Assembly: GCF_009428905.1 (NCBI RefSeq)
Contig: NZ_WHYR01000022.1
Location: 1-56,346 of the forward strand
Length of the DNA: 56,346 nucleotides
Reading direction: 5' to 3'
Source of the DNA: Desulfofundulus thermobenzoicus
GTDB lineage: Bacteria > Bacillota > Desulfotomaculia > Desulfotomaculales > Desulfovirgulaceae
Shown here one piece after another: positions 7,246 through 15,390 of this stretch. The position numbers and the translations under genes were made by a program. Under the pieces are notes generated by a model. The model ran no database searches. It had not been told where the DNA came from and saw only the letters and a list, made by a program, of their open reading frames with translations. Position 1 is the first letter of the stretch, and each line of letters opens with the position of its first letter.

Positions 7246-8139
7246 TTAGATTAGTTTCAATCCCGCCAGTATGTTTTTGATGGTCTCCTTTTCCGCAGCA
7301 GTGACTTCCACCAGGGGCAACCGGGGGCTGCCCACCTGATGGCCCAGCAGGTTTAACGCCGCCTTCACCGGTGCGGGATTGGTGGTAATAAACAGGCCTT
7401 TGAAGATGGGATAAAGCTCCAGGTGAATCTGGGTGGCCAGGGTGGTGTTGCCGGCAGTGAAGGCGTTCACCATTTCCTGGATCCGCGAACCCACCACATG
7501 GGAACAAACGCTGACCACACCTTTGGCTCCCAGGGCCATCATGGGCAGGGTGAGGGAATCATCGCCACTGTAGATGGCAAAATCATCGGGCAAAAGGCGC
7601 CGCAGCTCACTTACCTGATCCATGCTGCCGGATGCTTCTTTCAGAGCCACAATGTTCTCAATCTGGGCCAGGCGGGCCACCGTGGCCGGAAGGATATTCA
7701 CCCCCGTGCGTCCGGGAATATTGTACAGCATTACCGGTAGATTGGTGCTGGCGGCAATGGTCCGGAAGTGTTCAAAAAGGCCATCCTGGGATGGTTTGTT
7801 ATAATAGGGTGCCACCAGCATTACCCCGTCCACGCCCGCTTTTTCGGCCATCTGGGTCAGGGACACGCTTTCGGCGGTGTTATAACTGCCGGTACCGGCG
7901 ATGACCGCGGCCTGACCACCCACTTCCTCCACCACCACCCGGAACAGCTCCACCTTTTCATCCCGGGTCAGGGTGGGAGACTCCCCGGTGGTACCGCAAA
8001 CCACCAGACCGTCGGAACCGGACTGCACCAGGTAACGGGCCAGCTTCCTGACCTGATTAAAGTCCACCGACTGATCCCGACCAAAGGGCGTTACCATGGC
8101 TGTCAAAACGCGCCCAAAGTCAACAGCCAAAACATCCAC
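7246..8139 (-). CDS. dapA: 4-hydroxy-tetrahydrodipicolinate synthase
   Basis: It condenses pyruvate with aspartate-4-semialdehyde at the branch to diaminopimelate, lysine and spore dipicolinate. The 297-residue TIM barrel has the family landmarks: GTTGESPTL near residue 47, the catalytic Tyr in [11 protein letters not shown] (about 138) and the Schiff-base Lys in [10 protein letters not shown] (about 166). It is the last gene of the run lysC-dapA and is followed by a strong terminator. The start at 8139 follows AGAAGGTGG, which lies very close to the ATG. Confidence 0.97.
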   Translation of the reverse strand: MDVLAVDFGRVLTAMVTPFGRDQSVDFNQVRKLARYLVQSGSDGLVVCGTTGESPTLTRDEKVELFRVVVEEVGGQAAVIAGTGSYNTAESVSLTQMAEKAGVDGVMLVAPYYNKPSQDGLFEHFRTIAASTNLPVMLYNIPGRTGVNILPATVARLAQIENIVALKEASGSMDQVSELRRLLPDDFAIYSGDDSLTLPMMALGAKGVVSVCSHVVGSRIQEMVNAFTAGNTTLATQIHLELYPIFKGLFITTNPAPVKAALNLLGHQVGSPRLPLVEVTAAEKETIKNILAGLKLI

Positions 8140-8166
8140 CTTCTTTCAGAAATAATTCATCGTTTT

Positions 8167-9393
8167 TCATCCACCGTTAATAAAACGACGATGCAGTGCC
8201 CGCACGGCCCTTTCCATGTCCTCCCGCCTGACCAGCACCCAGATGGTGGTGTAGGAATCGTTTGACTGCAGGATAGGAATATTTTCCTTAGTCATGGCTT
8301 CCACAATGGCTGCCATCACCCCGGGGACACCGGTCATACCCGCTCCCACTGCCGCCACCTTGGCACATCCCGGTCTTATTTCCGGGTTGAAACCCGTATT
8401 CTCCATTACCTGCGCCGCCTTTTCGGACACATCCTCCTTAACGGTAAAAACAACCTGATGGGGGTAAACATTAATGAAATCCAGGCTGATCCCGGCCAGG
8501 GCCAGGGCTTTAAACAGGCGGCGCTGCTGCTCCAGGCCGTCCGGTCCGTCACCGGTGGCCACTTTAAACTGCACCACATTGGGGATCTGGGTTATCCCGG
8601 TAATGGTCCGGTCCCGGGTAATGTCAATGGTTCCCTTGTACACTTCACCGGAATTGGTCACCAGCGTTCCCGGGGCATCGCTGAAGGTGGAACGCACCCT
8701 CAGAGGAATGTTTTTCTGCATCACGATTTCCACCGCCCGGGGATGAACCACCTTGGCCCCTTCGTGGGCCAGCTGGCAGATTTCATCGTAAGTGACCATC
8801 TCCAGAGCCACGGCGTCGGTAACAATGCGGGGATCGGCGGTCATAATCCCCTCCACATCGGTATATATATCCACGTACTCGGCATTTAACGCCACACCCA
8901 GGGCGGCCGCCGTGGTGTCACTGCCACCCCGGCCCAGGGTGGTGATCTCCCCATCTTCACTGATCCCCTGGAAACCGGCCACCACCACTATTTTCCCTTC
9001 CCGGGCATGGGTGAGCAACTTTTCGGGTTTCACCCGGACAATGCGCGCTTCATTGTGGTTCCCGTCGGTAATGATGCCGGCCTGGGCACCGGTGAGCAAA
9101 ACGGCCGGATAACCCATCTTTTCCAGGGTGGCCACCATAACCACACCGGAAATGATTTCCCCACAGGACATGAGCAGATCCATTTCCCGGGCGGGAATAT
9201 CACGAGACACCTGGCGGACAAAATTGATCAGGGTATCGGTGGCGTAGGGTTCCCCCTTCCGTCCCATGGCGGACACCACCACCACCGGAGTATACCCCTC
9301 TTTCCTGGCCGCCGCCACCCGTAGGGCCGCTCTCTCCCGCAATTCCGGCGTAGCCACCGACGTGCCGCCAAACTTTTGCACCAGAAAGCGCAT
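8167..9393 (-). CDS. lysC: Aspartate kinase
   Basis: It phosphorylates aspartate, the first step to lysine, threonine, methionine and dipicolinate. The 408-residue protein has the N-terminal kinase motif VQKFGGTSVATPELRERA, GFQGISEDGEITTLGRGGSD near 160, and tandem ACT domains in the last 140 residues (ITQIPNVVQFKVATG and AAVGAGMTGVPGVMAAIVEA), which bind the feedback inhibitor. ATG at 9393 after GAGGGG is preferred to an in-frame TTG at 9417 that lies inside asd. The position between asd and dapA corresponds to dapG in Bacillus; which end product inhibits it cannot be read from the sequence. Confidence 0.95.
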   Translation of the reverse strand: MRFLVQKFGGTSVATPELRERAALRVAAARKEGYTPVVVVSAMGRKGEPYATDTLINFVRQVSRDIPAREMDLLMSCGEIISGVVMVATLEKMGYPAVLLTGAQAGIITDGNHNEARIVRVKPEKLLTHAREGKIVVVAGFQGISEDGEITTLGRGGSDTTAAALGVALNAEYVDIYTDVEGIMTADPRIVTDAVALEMVTYDEICQLAHEGAKVVHPRAVEIVMQKNIPLRVRSTFSDAPGTLVTNSGEVYKGTIDITRDRTITGITQIPNVVQFKVATGDGPDGLEQQRRLFKALALAGISLDFINVYPHQVVFTVKEDVSEKAAQVMENTGFNPEIRPGCAKVAAVGAGMTGVPGVMAAIVEAMTKENIPILQSNDSYTTIWVLVRREDMERAVRALHRRFINGG

Positions 9394-9398
9394 GACCC

Positions 9399-10412
9399 TT
9401 AGCCCCTCAACAAGCAACCGTACCGGATCACCAGTTCGGCAATCTGCACCGCATTGGTGGCCGCGCCCTTACGCAGTTGATCGGATACCACCCACAGGTT
9501 TAAACCCCGGGGCACCGAGTTATCCTCCCGGATGCGACCCACAAAAACCTCGTCCCGCTCCGAACAGAACAACGGCATGGGATATTCCTTTTTCTCCGGA
9601 TCATCCATGACCACTATGCCGGGGAAGGCGGCCAGAACCTCCCGCGCCCTTGTGGCAGATAGCTTTTCTTCCGTTTCAATGTTTACGGATTCGGAATGAC
9701 TGCGGTAAACCGGTACCCGGACAGTGGTGGCGGTAACGGGCAGATGATCATTATGGAGAATCTTTCTCGTTTCCTTCACCATCTTCCATTCTTCTTTAGT
9801 ATAGTCCATCTCCTGAAAGACATCAATGTGTGGGATCAAATTAAAAGCGATGGGGTAGGGAAAAACTTTGGGCGTATATTCCCCCCCATCCAGAACAGCC
9901 CGGGTCTGGGCGGTGAGTTCCTCCATGGCCTCCATGCCGGCGCCCGAGACGGCCTGGTAGGTGGAAACCACCACCCGTTTAATTCCTGCCGCGTCGGCAA
10001 TGGCTTTCAACGGTAAAACCATAATAATAGTTGAACAATTGGGATTGGCAATAATCCCTTTATGCCAGCGCACATCACCCGGATTGACCTCGGGCACCAC
10101 CAGGGGCACTGCGGGATCCAGGCGGAAATTGCTGCTGTTGTCAATAACCACGCAACCCTGCTCAACGGCACCCGGCCCAAACTGTTTGCTGGCGGCACCG
10201 CCGGCAAAAAGGGCTATATCCATTCCCTTAAAGGAATCCGGTGTGGTCTCTTCCACCGTAATGGTTTTGCCGCGAAAAACCATCTGTTTTCCCGCCGAAC
10301 GGCTGGTGGCACACAACCGCAATTCACCCACGGGAAACTGGCGTTCATCCAGCACCTTTAATATTTCCCGTCCCACTGCTCCCGAAGCGCCAACAACCAC
10401 CACATTATACAA
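9399..10412 (-). CDS. asd: Aspartate-semialdehyde dehydrogenase
   Basis: It reduces aspartyl phosphate to the semialdehyde with NADPH. The 337-residue enzyme starts YNVVVVGASGAVGREILKVL (Rossmann NADP motif), with the active-site Cys in IIANPNCSTIIMV near 130 and the His segment NLIPHIDVFQ. TTG at 10412 is chosen because AGGAGGGG lies 7 bases upstream and it gives the normal N-terminus; the open frame extends 60 codons further without family similarity. It lies 5 bases before lysC. The 197-base gap to dpaB is large for this operon but contains no clear promoter. Confidence 0.95.
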   Translation of the reverse strand: MYNVVVVGASGAVGREILKVLDERQFPVGELRLCATSRSAGKQMVFRGKTITVEETTPDSFKGMDIALFAGGAASKQFGPGAVEQGCVVIDNSSNFRLDPAVPLVVPEVNPGDVRWHKGIIANPNCSTIIMVLPLKAIADAAGIKRVVVSTYQAVSGAGMEAMEELTAQTRAVLDGGEYTPKVFPYPIAFNLIPHIDVFQEMDYTKEEWKMVKETRKILHNDHLPVTATTVRVPVYRSHSESVNIETEEKLSATRAREVLAAFPGIVVMDDPEKKEYPMPLFCSERDEVFVGRIREDNSVPRGLNLWVVSDQLRKGAATNAVQIAELVIRYGCLLRG

Positions 10413-10609
10413 AGGGCTTCCCCTCCTGCAAAATCTTTTGGTAAAATTCCGGCTACCTGCTTTTTGCCCAGTATAATAATCACTTTTGTTAACGTATCCT
10501 CCTGGACCGCCGGGTACGCCCGTCCCGATCCAGAGCAAAAAACTGGCCCGGTAAAACGGGCAGCGGAGGCATTTCCATAAAAACTTGAGCAAGCCTTAAA
10601 CGACCGGAA

Positions 10610-11197
10610 TCAAGCCACGTTGATCAGCACCGGTTGAATTTGTTTTCCCTCCAGCGCACATAAAACGGTATCTGGAATAAGATCCATTTTTGCTTTCAGG
10701 GAATTGGGTTTCCCCTGCGGACTATCCTGACCGAAGGGCACCATATATATGTTTTTCGTATTCAATAGCAACCCGATATTTTTAGCGTTCATACCCAGCC
10801 CGTCATTGGTGGACACGGCCAGAACCACCGGACGCAGGTTGCGCAGGTGGGCCTTCACGGCCATCAACACGGGGGTATCCGTGATTCCACCGGCCAGTTT
10901 GGCCAGGGTATTGCCCGTGCAGGGAGCCACCACCACCACGTCCAGCAGTTTACCCGGTCCTATGGGCTCTGCTCCCACGATGCTGTTGATGACCGGCTTT
11001 CCGGCAATCTTTTCCAGCATGTCCTTCCATTTGGCAGCCGGACCGAACCTGGTATCGGTCTCATCCACCACCGCGCTGACAATGGGATGAACCAGGGCCC
11101 CTTCCTGAACCAGCCTTGCCACCTGAACCATCACTTCATCCAGGGTGCAGTGGGAACCGGTGACGGCAAACCCCACCCGCACATCTTTAAAGCGCAT
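10610..11197 (-). CDS. dpaB: Dipicolinate synthase subunit B
   Basis: It is the flavoprotein-like subunit of SpoVF, which makes dipicolinate from the dihydrodipicolinate pathway intermediate in the mother cell. The 195-residue protein matches SpoVFB: RVGFAVTGSHCTLDEVMVQV, NSIVGAEPIGPGKLLDVVVV, APCTGNTLAKLAGGITDTPV, LAVSTNDGLGMNAKN and NIYMVPFGQDSPQGKPNSLK. ATG at 11197 follows GGAGGTG; a further in-frame ATG at 11230 overlaps the dpaA stop as ATGA and would add 11 residues. Its presence shows that the host is an endospore former. Confidence 0.95.
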   Translation of the reverse strand: MRFKDVRVGFAVTGSHCTLDEVMVQVARLVQEGALVHPIVSAVVDETDTRFGPAAKWKDMLEKIAGKPVINSIVGAEPIGPGKLLDVVVVAPCTGNTLAKLAGGITDTPVLMAVKAHLRNLRPVVLAVSTNDGLGMNAKNIGLLLNTKNIYMVPFGQDSPQGKPNSLKAKMDLIPDTVLCALEGKQIQPVLINVA

Positions 11198-11226
11198 GAC
11201 CAGCACCTCCGAAAAGCCAGGGGCTT

Positions 11227-12105
11227 TCATGCAATGCCTTCGGCCAGCAACCTGGGGACAACCCGGGCCATAATCTCCCCTGCCGTTTGCGGCGCCACCT
11301 TACCCGGCAAACCGGGCAGCAGCAGGGCGGTAAGATTCAACCGCCGGGCAGCCTCAAAATCGGTACCCCCGCCAGAAGCCAGATCCAGAATTAAAACCGT
11401 CCCCCTGGCGCGGGAGAGTACATGCTCATCCAGCACCGGCGCGGGGATGGTATTGAAAATGATATCGGCTTCCCCCACCAGGCAGGGCAGGTCAGGTAGA
11501 TCGGCCGTTCCAAGGCCCATTTCATAGGCCCTGGCCCGCTGGGCGGGATTACGGGCCACCACCGTGGTGCGGGCACCCAGGGCAGCCAGCATACGGGCCA
11601 GGGTGGCACCGGTACGGCCAAAGCCCAGGACCAGGGAAAAACTGCCGTGAATGGTGATGGGTAATTTCTCCATGGCCACCTGGATGGCCCCTTCGGCTGA
11701 TGGGATGGAGTTTAAAATGGCCACTTCATCCATCTTCATGACCTCAACCAGCCGGAGGTTTGCCCGGGCCACCATTTCTTTCAGTCTGGGTCTGGCCGTT
11801 CCCACCACCACCAGGGCACCCGGTGCCGGCAGAGCCAGCAGCTCCTCCGAAAGAATCAGCGGCCGGTCCAGAAATGCCGAATAAATATGTCCCTGGTCAT
11901 TTATGCCGGGTAGGGGCAGAATGAGCGCCTGCACACCCACCAGTCCCCGGACCAGATCCTCGCAGGGGGTGATATTTTCCCCCTGCACTGGCAGGCCGGC
12001 GACTATAAGGCGCGCTCCCAGCATCGCCAGCCGCCCGGCCAGGATTTTTTCCCTGGCATCGCCGCCCAGTACCGCTATGGTCTTCCCCTGCAGGTCTGGC
12101 TGCAT
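11227..12105 (-). CDS. dpaA: Dipicolinate synthase subunit A
   Basis: It is the NAD(P)-binding partner of DpaB. The 292-residue protein starts LQGKTIAVLGGDAREKILAG (first dinucleotide-type fold) and has a second Rossmann motif SLVLGFGRTGATLARMLAAL near 150, then GEADIIFNTIPAPVLDEHVL and LILDLASGGGTDFEAA. ATG at 12105 after AAGGAGGG fits the SpoVFA N-terminus; the open frame extends 24 codons further upstream. It is translationally coupled to dpaB. Expression is expected from a sporulation sigma factor as in Bacillus, but no sigma-K-type promoter was recognised. Confidence 0.95.
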   Translation of the reverse strand: MQPDLQGKTIAVLGGDAREKILAGRLAMLGARLIVAGLPVQGENITPCEDLVRGLVGVQALILPLPGINDQGHIYSAFLDRPLILSEELLALPAPGALVVVGTARPRLKEMVARANLRLVEVMKMDEVAILNSIPSAEGAIQVAMEKLPITIHGSFSLVLGFGRTGATLARMLAALGARTTVVARNPAQRARAYEMGLGTADLPDLPCLVGEADIIFNTIPAPVLDEHVLSRARGTVLILDLASGGGTDFEAARRLNLTALLLPGLPGKVAPQTAGEIMARVVPRLLAEGIA

Positions 12106-12190
12106 GGCCGGCAAACCCTCCTTGGCCTCATATTTAACACCAATATATGAGGGGCCGGCGGGGGAGGTGCTTGTCATGATTTTTATGCTA

Positions 12191-12991
12191 TTAAGCGAAA
12201 ATCAGGTTTTCCAGACCATAAACCACTCCTTCCAGGTGCATCACCCGGCGCACCGCCAGCAGCACACCGGGCATGAAGGAATCCCGGGAAATGGAATCGT
12301 GACGGATGGTCAACGTCTGCCCCAGTCCGCCAAAAATTACCTCCTGGTGGGCCACCAGACCGGGCAGGCGTACACTGTGAATGCGTATACCCCCCGCGTG
12401 GCGGCCGCCCCGCACACCGGGTATTTTCTCCTCCTCCCCATGGAATCCCTGCCGGTAATCCCCCCGCACGGCCAGCACCGCCTCGGCCGTCTTAATGGCC
12501 GTACCGGAAGGAGCGTCCAGCTTCTGGTCGTGATGCAGCTCAATGATCTCCACATCGGGAAAATACCTGGCCGCCTCGGCGGCAAAGCGGATCATCAGCA
12601 CTGCGCCGAGGGCGAAGTTTGGGGCAATGACACAACCCACTTTTAAATCCGCGGCCAGCGACCGGATTTCCTCCAGTTCGTCCGCCCCCATGCCGGTGGT
12701 GCCCACCACCGGCCTCACCCGGTGGCGCAGGGCGGTTTTCACATTGCCGGCCACAGCCGCCGGGCTGGTAAAATCAACCATAACATCGGGCCGGGTTTCC
12801 AAAAGCACTGCCTCCAGATCCGCCTGCAGGGGTACACCCACTTCCGGTGCGCCCCACAGGGGCCCCACATCCTGTCCTTCAGCCCGGATATCCACCGCTC
12901 CCACCAGATCCAGATCTTCGGTCTGCCACACCGCCTTCAGCACTTCCCGGCCCATGCGGCCGGCCGCGCCGGAAACAACCACTTTAATCAC
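12191..12991 (-). CDS. dapB: 4-hydroxy-tetrahydrodipicolinate reductase
   Basis: It reduces the DapA product to tetrahydrodipicolinate. The 266-residue protein has the NAD(P) motif VVVSGAAGRMGREVLKAV, DVMVDFTSPAAVAGN, the active-site region EIIELHHDQKLDAPSGTAIK (His-His and Lys near 155-165) and a C-terminal RDSFMPGVLLAVR. It heads the dapB-dpaA-dpaB-asd-lysC-dapA run. Bacillus keeps dapB elsewhere, so here the whole dipicolinate supply route is contiguous. A promoter-like sequence lies 60-90 bases upstream. Confidence 0.97.
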   Translation of the reverse strand: MIKVVVSGAAGRMGREVLKAVWQTEDLDLVGAVDIRAEGQDVGPLWGAPEVGVPLQADLEAVLLETRPDVMVDFTSPAAVAGNVKTALRHRVRPVVGTTGMGADELEEIRSLAADLKVGCVIAPNFALGAVLMIRFAAEAARYFPDVEIIELHHDQKLDAPSGTAIKTAEAVLAVRGDYRQGFHGEEEKIPGVRGGRHAGGIRIHSVRLPGLVAHQEVIFGGLGQTLTIRHDSISRDSFMPGVLLAVRRVMHLEGVVYGLENLIFA

Positions 12992-13052
12992 TGAATCACC
13001 CGGTTTTCACACTCCGGTAAAACCAGTTTCCTCCCCTCGTCCATTTTTTAAA

Positions 13053-13081
13053 TTTAAAACACATCCCCCGGCAGATGTCAA
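13053..13081 (-). promoter_or_regulatory. Putative promoter of the dapB-dpa-asd-lysC-dapA operon
   Basis: On the minus strand TTGACA (13076-13081) is followed after 17 bases by TTTAAA (13053-13058), about 60 bases before the dapB start. The spacing and -35 are those of a housekeeping promoter; the -10 is imperfect. The surrounding gap (12992-13311) otherwise holds only an unconvincing 107-codon open frame. Confidence 0.5.
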
Positions 13082-13311
13082 GATAAAATGTTCAGTATTC
13101 CATTTCCCCCCGGGAAGGATGCCGCTGCCCGTCCGTTTTTCGGGCACCACCAGTAAAGTTTTTTCCGCCCAGTGGGAAAAAGGGTAGGTAAAATGGGCCG
13201 CTGCAAATCCGGAGCGGCCGGTCAACAGGTAATACCTGGTATCACCACTATGATAAATAAACTTAATTTTATAATGGGATCCGTCTCTTTGTTCCATCCC
13301 ATACATCCCTT

Positions 13312-14298
13312 CTACACAAAGGATTTCCATCCCTGTCTGGTGATGTGTACATTTAACTGCCTTTTACCGGAAAGGTCCATTCTCTCCACATTTCCGGAAA
13401 AAACAAAGCCATCCTGGCCATAAATTGATTCCACCATACCACCCACAACTTCAAAGGAGTCGCGACCCTCCCGCAACGCGCCATCCGGGCTGAAAGGTTC
13501 ATCCAGGGACAACTCCCGGGCGTAGTCCTCATACAGCTGCCACATATCCTTTTCCAACCCCGGGCCGGGATAAATCACCGGCAGTCCGATATCCCCGGCC
13601 GCCTCTCTGCGGGTGATCATATAATTATGGGCATAAAACTTTTCGGTAAGATGGTTGACAATGGCCTCCGCCGCCTCCTCCGCCGGAGGGTTACGGCGCA
13701 ATTGCAGCAATTTTCTGGCCAGGGAGCGGATGAGCAAATAATTGCGGTGCACATTACCCAGGGCCAGAGGGTGGATGCGTTCCGCCAGCAGGGTAAAAGC
13801 ACCCGCCAGGTCCGCACCCCCGGTGAGGCCCGCCTTTTCCCGGGCCAGGGAAAGGTAGGAGTAAACATCTTCCACGTTCACGGGCACCCTGGCGCAGGCA
13901 TTCAGCGGATCCTGGGGATTAAAGGCGTTAACCACACTGGGATCGATGGGCCCCAGTTCAGCCATTTTGCCCATCAATAACTCATCGGCTCCCAGACAGA
14001 GCAGTGTTCCCGCGCTGTAAGCCCGGTAAGGCACCAATACGCCCAGCTCACCGGTATATTCCCGCAACAGCTGGATCAGACGCCAGGGGGTGAGAATATC
14101 ACCCCCCCGGGTATAGAGAAACAAATCAATGCGCGGCTGTTCACCCAGCATTTCCAGGTGGCGGAAAATAACCGGCGTTACGTCGGGAGCTATACGGGTG
14201 CTCACATTTTCCCGATCCCCGGTAATGTAACAGAGGAGCCCGGCTTTACGTTGCCGGGATATATTCTGCAACAATTTCAACCTTTCCTGCCGGCCCAT
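13312..14298 (-). CDS. SDH-family Clp-fold serine proteinase
   Basis: The 328-residue protein belongs to the serine dehydrogenase proteinase family (PF01972), a crotonase/ClpP-like fold. Visible elements are ALLCYITGDRENV-like start (GLLCYITGDRENVSTRIAPD), IDLFLYTRGGDILTPWRLIQ near 60 and the putative nucleophile Ser in PYRAYSAGTLLCLGADELLM near 95, followed by GPIDPSVVN. No signal peptide is present. The start at 14298 follows CAGGAGG. A TATAAT at about 14336-14341 on the minus strand could be its -10 box, although no good -35 is seen. It lies in the slot between ylmC and dapB that is empty in Bacillus; the substrate is unknown. Confidence 0.85.
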   Translation of the reverse strand: MGRQERLKLLQNISRQRKAGLLCYITGDRENVSTRIAPDVTPVIFRHLEMLGEQPRIDLFLYTRGGDILTPWRLIQLLREYTGELGVLVPYRAYSAGTLLCLGADELLMGKMAELGPIDPSVVNAFNPQDPLNACARVPVNVEDVYSYLSLAREKAGLTGGADLAGAFTLLAERIHPLALGNVHRNYLLIRSLARKLLQLRRNPPAEEAAEAIVNHLTEKFYAHNYMITRREAAGDIGLPVIYPGPGLEKDMWQLYEDYARELSLDEPFSPDGALREGRDSFEVVGGMVESIYGQDGFVFSGNVERMDLSGKRQLNVHITRQGWKSFV

Positions 14299-14424
14299 AA
14301 GCGCCTCCTGCCAGTGGGATGGCTTTGCTGTATTTATTATAGCCCGCCGGCAGGCTCCTTATGGCGTAAAAGACCTTGCTGTCGCCTGTGTTTCAACGGC
14401 GGCCGGCGGCGCCTTCGACCGGAA

Positions 14425-14447
14425 AGCCCCGGACCGGGTACGGGGCT
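14425..14447 (-). terminator. Stem-loop after ylmC
   Basis: AGCCCCG (14425-14431) pairs with CGGGGCT (14441-14447), 4 bases beyond the ylmC stop. Only a short TTCC follows on the minus strand, so termination is probable rather than certain. Confidence 0.5.
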
Positions 14448-14451
14448 GCCA

Positions 14452-14721
14452 TTAAAAGGGATGCCTGTGAAAATTAAGGTGGGTTTGGTCCAGATCCACA
14501 ATAATGACCTCGGCCCCAATCTTGCGCACCGCTTCCCAGGGAATTACCAGCTGCTGGCGGTCGAACCAGAAACTGATGGGGCCGCCCCGCCGGGGCAGGA
14601 TAATGGAATGTACCTGACCGGTTTCGGCATCAATGGCCACATCGCTATCCCCCACCACTCCCAGACGGGCGCCATCATAAAAGTTCACAATCTCTTTGCC
14701 GGCCAGCTCACCCAATCGCAA
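14452..14721 (-). CDS. ylmC: YlmC/YmxH-family sporulation protein (PRC-barrel)
   Basis: The 89-residue protein is a single PRC-barrel domain of the YlmC/YmxH family: MRLGELAGKEIVNFYDGARL, GVVGDSDVAIDAETGQVHSI, then WFDRQQLVIPWEAVRKIGAE and VIIVDL. The family is widespread in endospore formers, with no defined biochemical role. It keeps the Bacillus ymxH position near the M16 protease and dipicolinate genes. A stem-loop directly follows it. Confidence 0.88.
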   Translation of the reverse strand: MRLGELAGKEIVNFYDGARLGVVGDSDVAIDAETGQVHSIILPRRGGPISFWFDRQQLVIPWEAVRKIGAEVIIVDLDQTHLNFHRHPF

Positions 14722-14772
14722 TCGCCACCACCTCCGGAGTGGGATGTGAGAGGTGAGAGGCTGGAGGCGGGA

Positions 14773-14811
14773 TTAAGTAGAAACTGGCTGAAGCCAGTTT
14801 CTGATTAAAAC
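14773..14811. repeat. Palindromic intergenic element, TTAAG...ATTAAA type
   Basis: GAAACTGGCT (14780-14789) and AGCCAGTTTC (14792-14801) form a near loop-free hairpin flanked by GATTAAGTA on the left and GATTAAAA on the right. The left flank ATTAAGTAGA is identical to that of the larger palindrome at 46263, and the right ATTAAA flank is shared with the elements at 32071 and 46263. It could also act as a terminator for the membrane-protein gene at 14929. Confidence 0.5.
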
Positions 14812-14928
14812 CCCTCCATTCCCCTCGTTTTGCTTAATTTTACCCGGATGATTGCCAAAGCTCAGATGATGTTTTACGCTGCGATACGAATCTTCCCATA
14901 AAGATCGTTCCCTGGTCGCCGGTCCAAC

Positions 14929-15258
14929 TCAGTACCGGCGCTTTAACTGCAACAGCCTGAGGGCAAAGGGCTGGACGATAGCCAGGGCGATGGATACCGC
15001 GGCCAGGGGCTCCAGCTGCACCTGCCCCAGCTGCACTCTGGCGGGCAACTGCACCTGCAAGAAGGTAAACAGCATAACCAGGGAAAGGTATATTCCCCCG
15101 GCCGTACCCACCAGTCCCGCCAGCGCCTGGGACAAGGGGGACGGCCGGGCCTCCCCGGCGATGTCCCAGTTCTTTTCCCGCACCATGGCCAGGTGCATTC
15201 TTTCCCGTAAAGACAGGCCAAAGAGAAGAAGGATGCCCAAAACGGCCAGCCAGAACAT
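14929..15258 (-). CDS. Small conserved membrane protein of unknown function
   Basis: The 109-residue protein has three predicted hydrophobic segments: FWLAVLGILLLFGLSL at the N-terminus, LVGTAGGIYLSLVMLFTFLQ in the middle and LAAVSIALAIVQPFALRLLQ near the C-terminus, separated by a short charged loop (REKNWDIAGEARPSP). No motif was recognised. Its ribosome binding site GGGGGTGG lies inside an upstream stem-loop, which may limit translation. It lies between the M16 protease gene and ylmC. Confidence 0.65.
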   Translation of the reverse strand: MFWLAVLGILLLFGLSLRERMHLAMVREKNWDIAGEARPSPLSQALAGLVGTAGGIYLSLVMLFTFLQVQLPARVQLGQVQLEPLAAVSIALAIVQPFALRLLQLKRRY

Positions 15259-15295
15259 TGTCCCACCCCCGTTAGCATTATATGGGAGTGGGACA
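15259..15295 (-). promoter_or_regulatory. Stem-loop that covers a ribosome binding site
   Basis: TGTCCCAC (15259-15266) pairs with GTGGGACA (15288-15295), extended by a GGG/CCC inner pairing. On the minus strand the 3' arm is the GGGGGTGGGACA that directly precedes the ATG at 15258. The folded RNA would hide the ribosome binding site of the membrane protein. It may equally be a terminator-like element behind the M16 protease gene. Confidence 0.5.
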
Positions 15296-15390
15296 GGTTT
15301 TAGAACTCCCGTGGACTGTCAGCTCTAAAGCAACTCCCCCTGGCCGGTTGCCGGTTGTGCATCGCCCGGCCGGAACTGCCGGACCACAGT

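Noticed and set aside
13007..13330. 107-codon minus frame between dapB and the SDH-fold protease gene
   Set aside because: It overlaps the 3' end of the protease gene, contains the dapB promoter, lacks a good ribosome binding site and has no recognisable motif.
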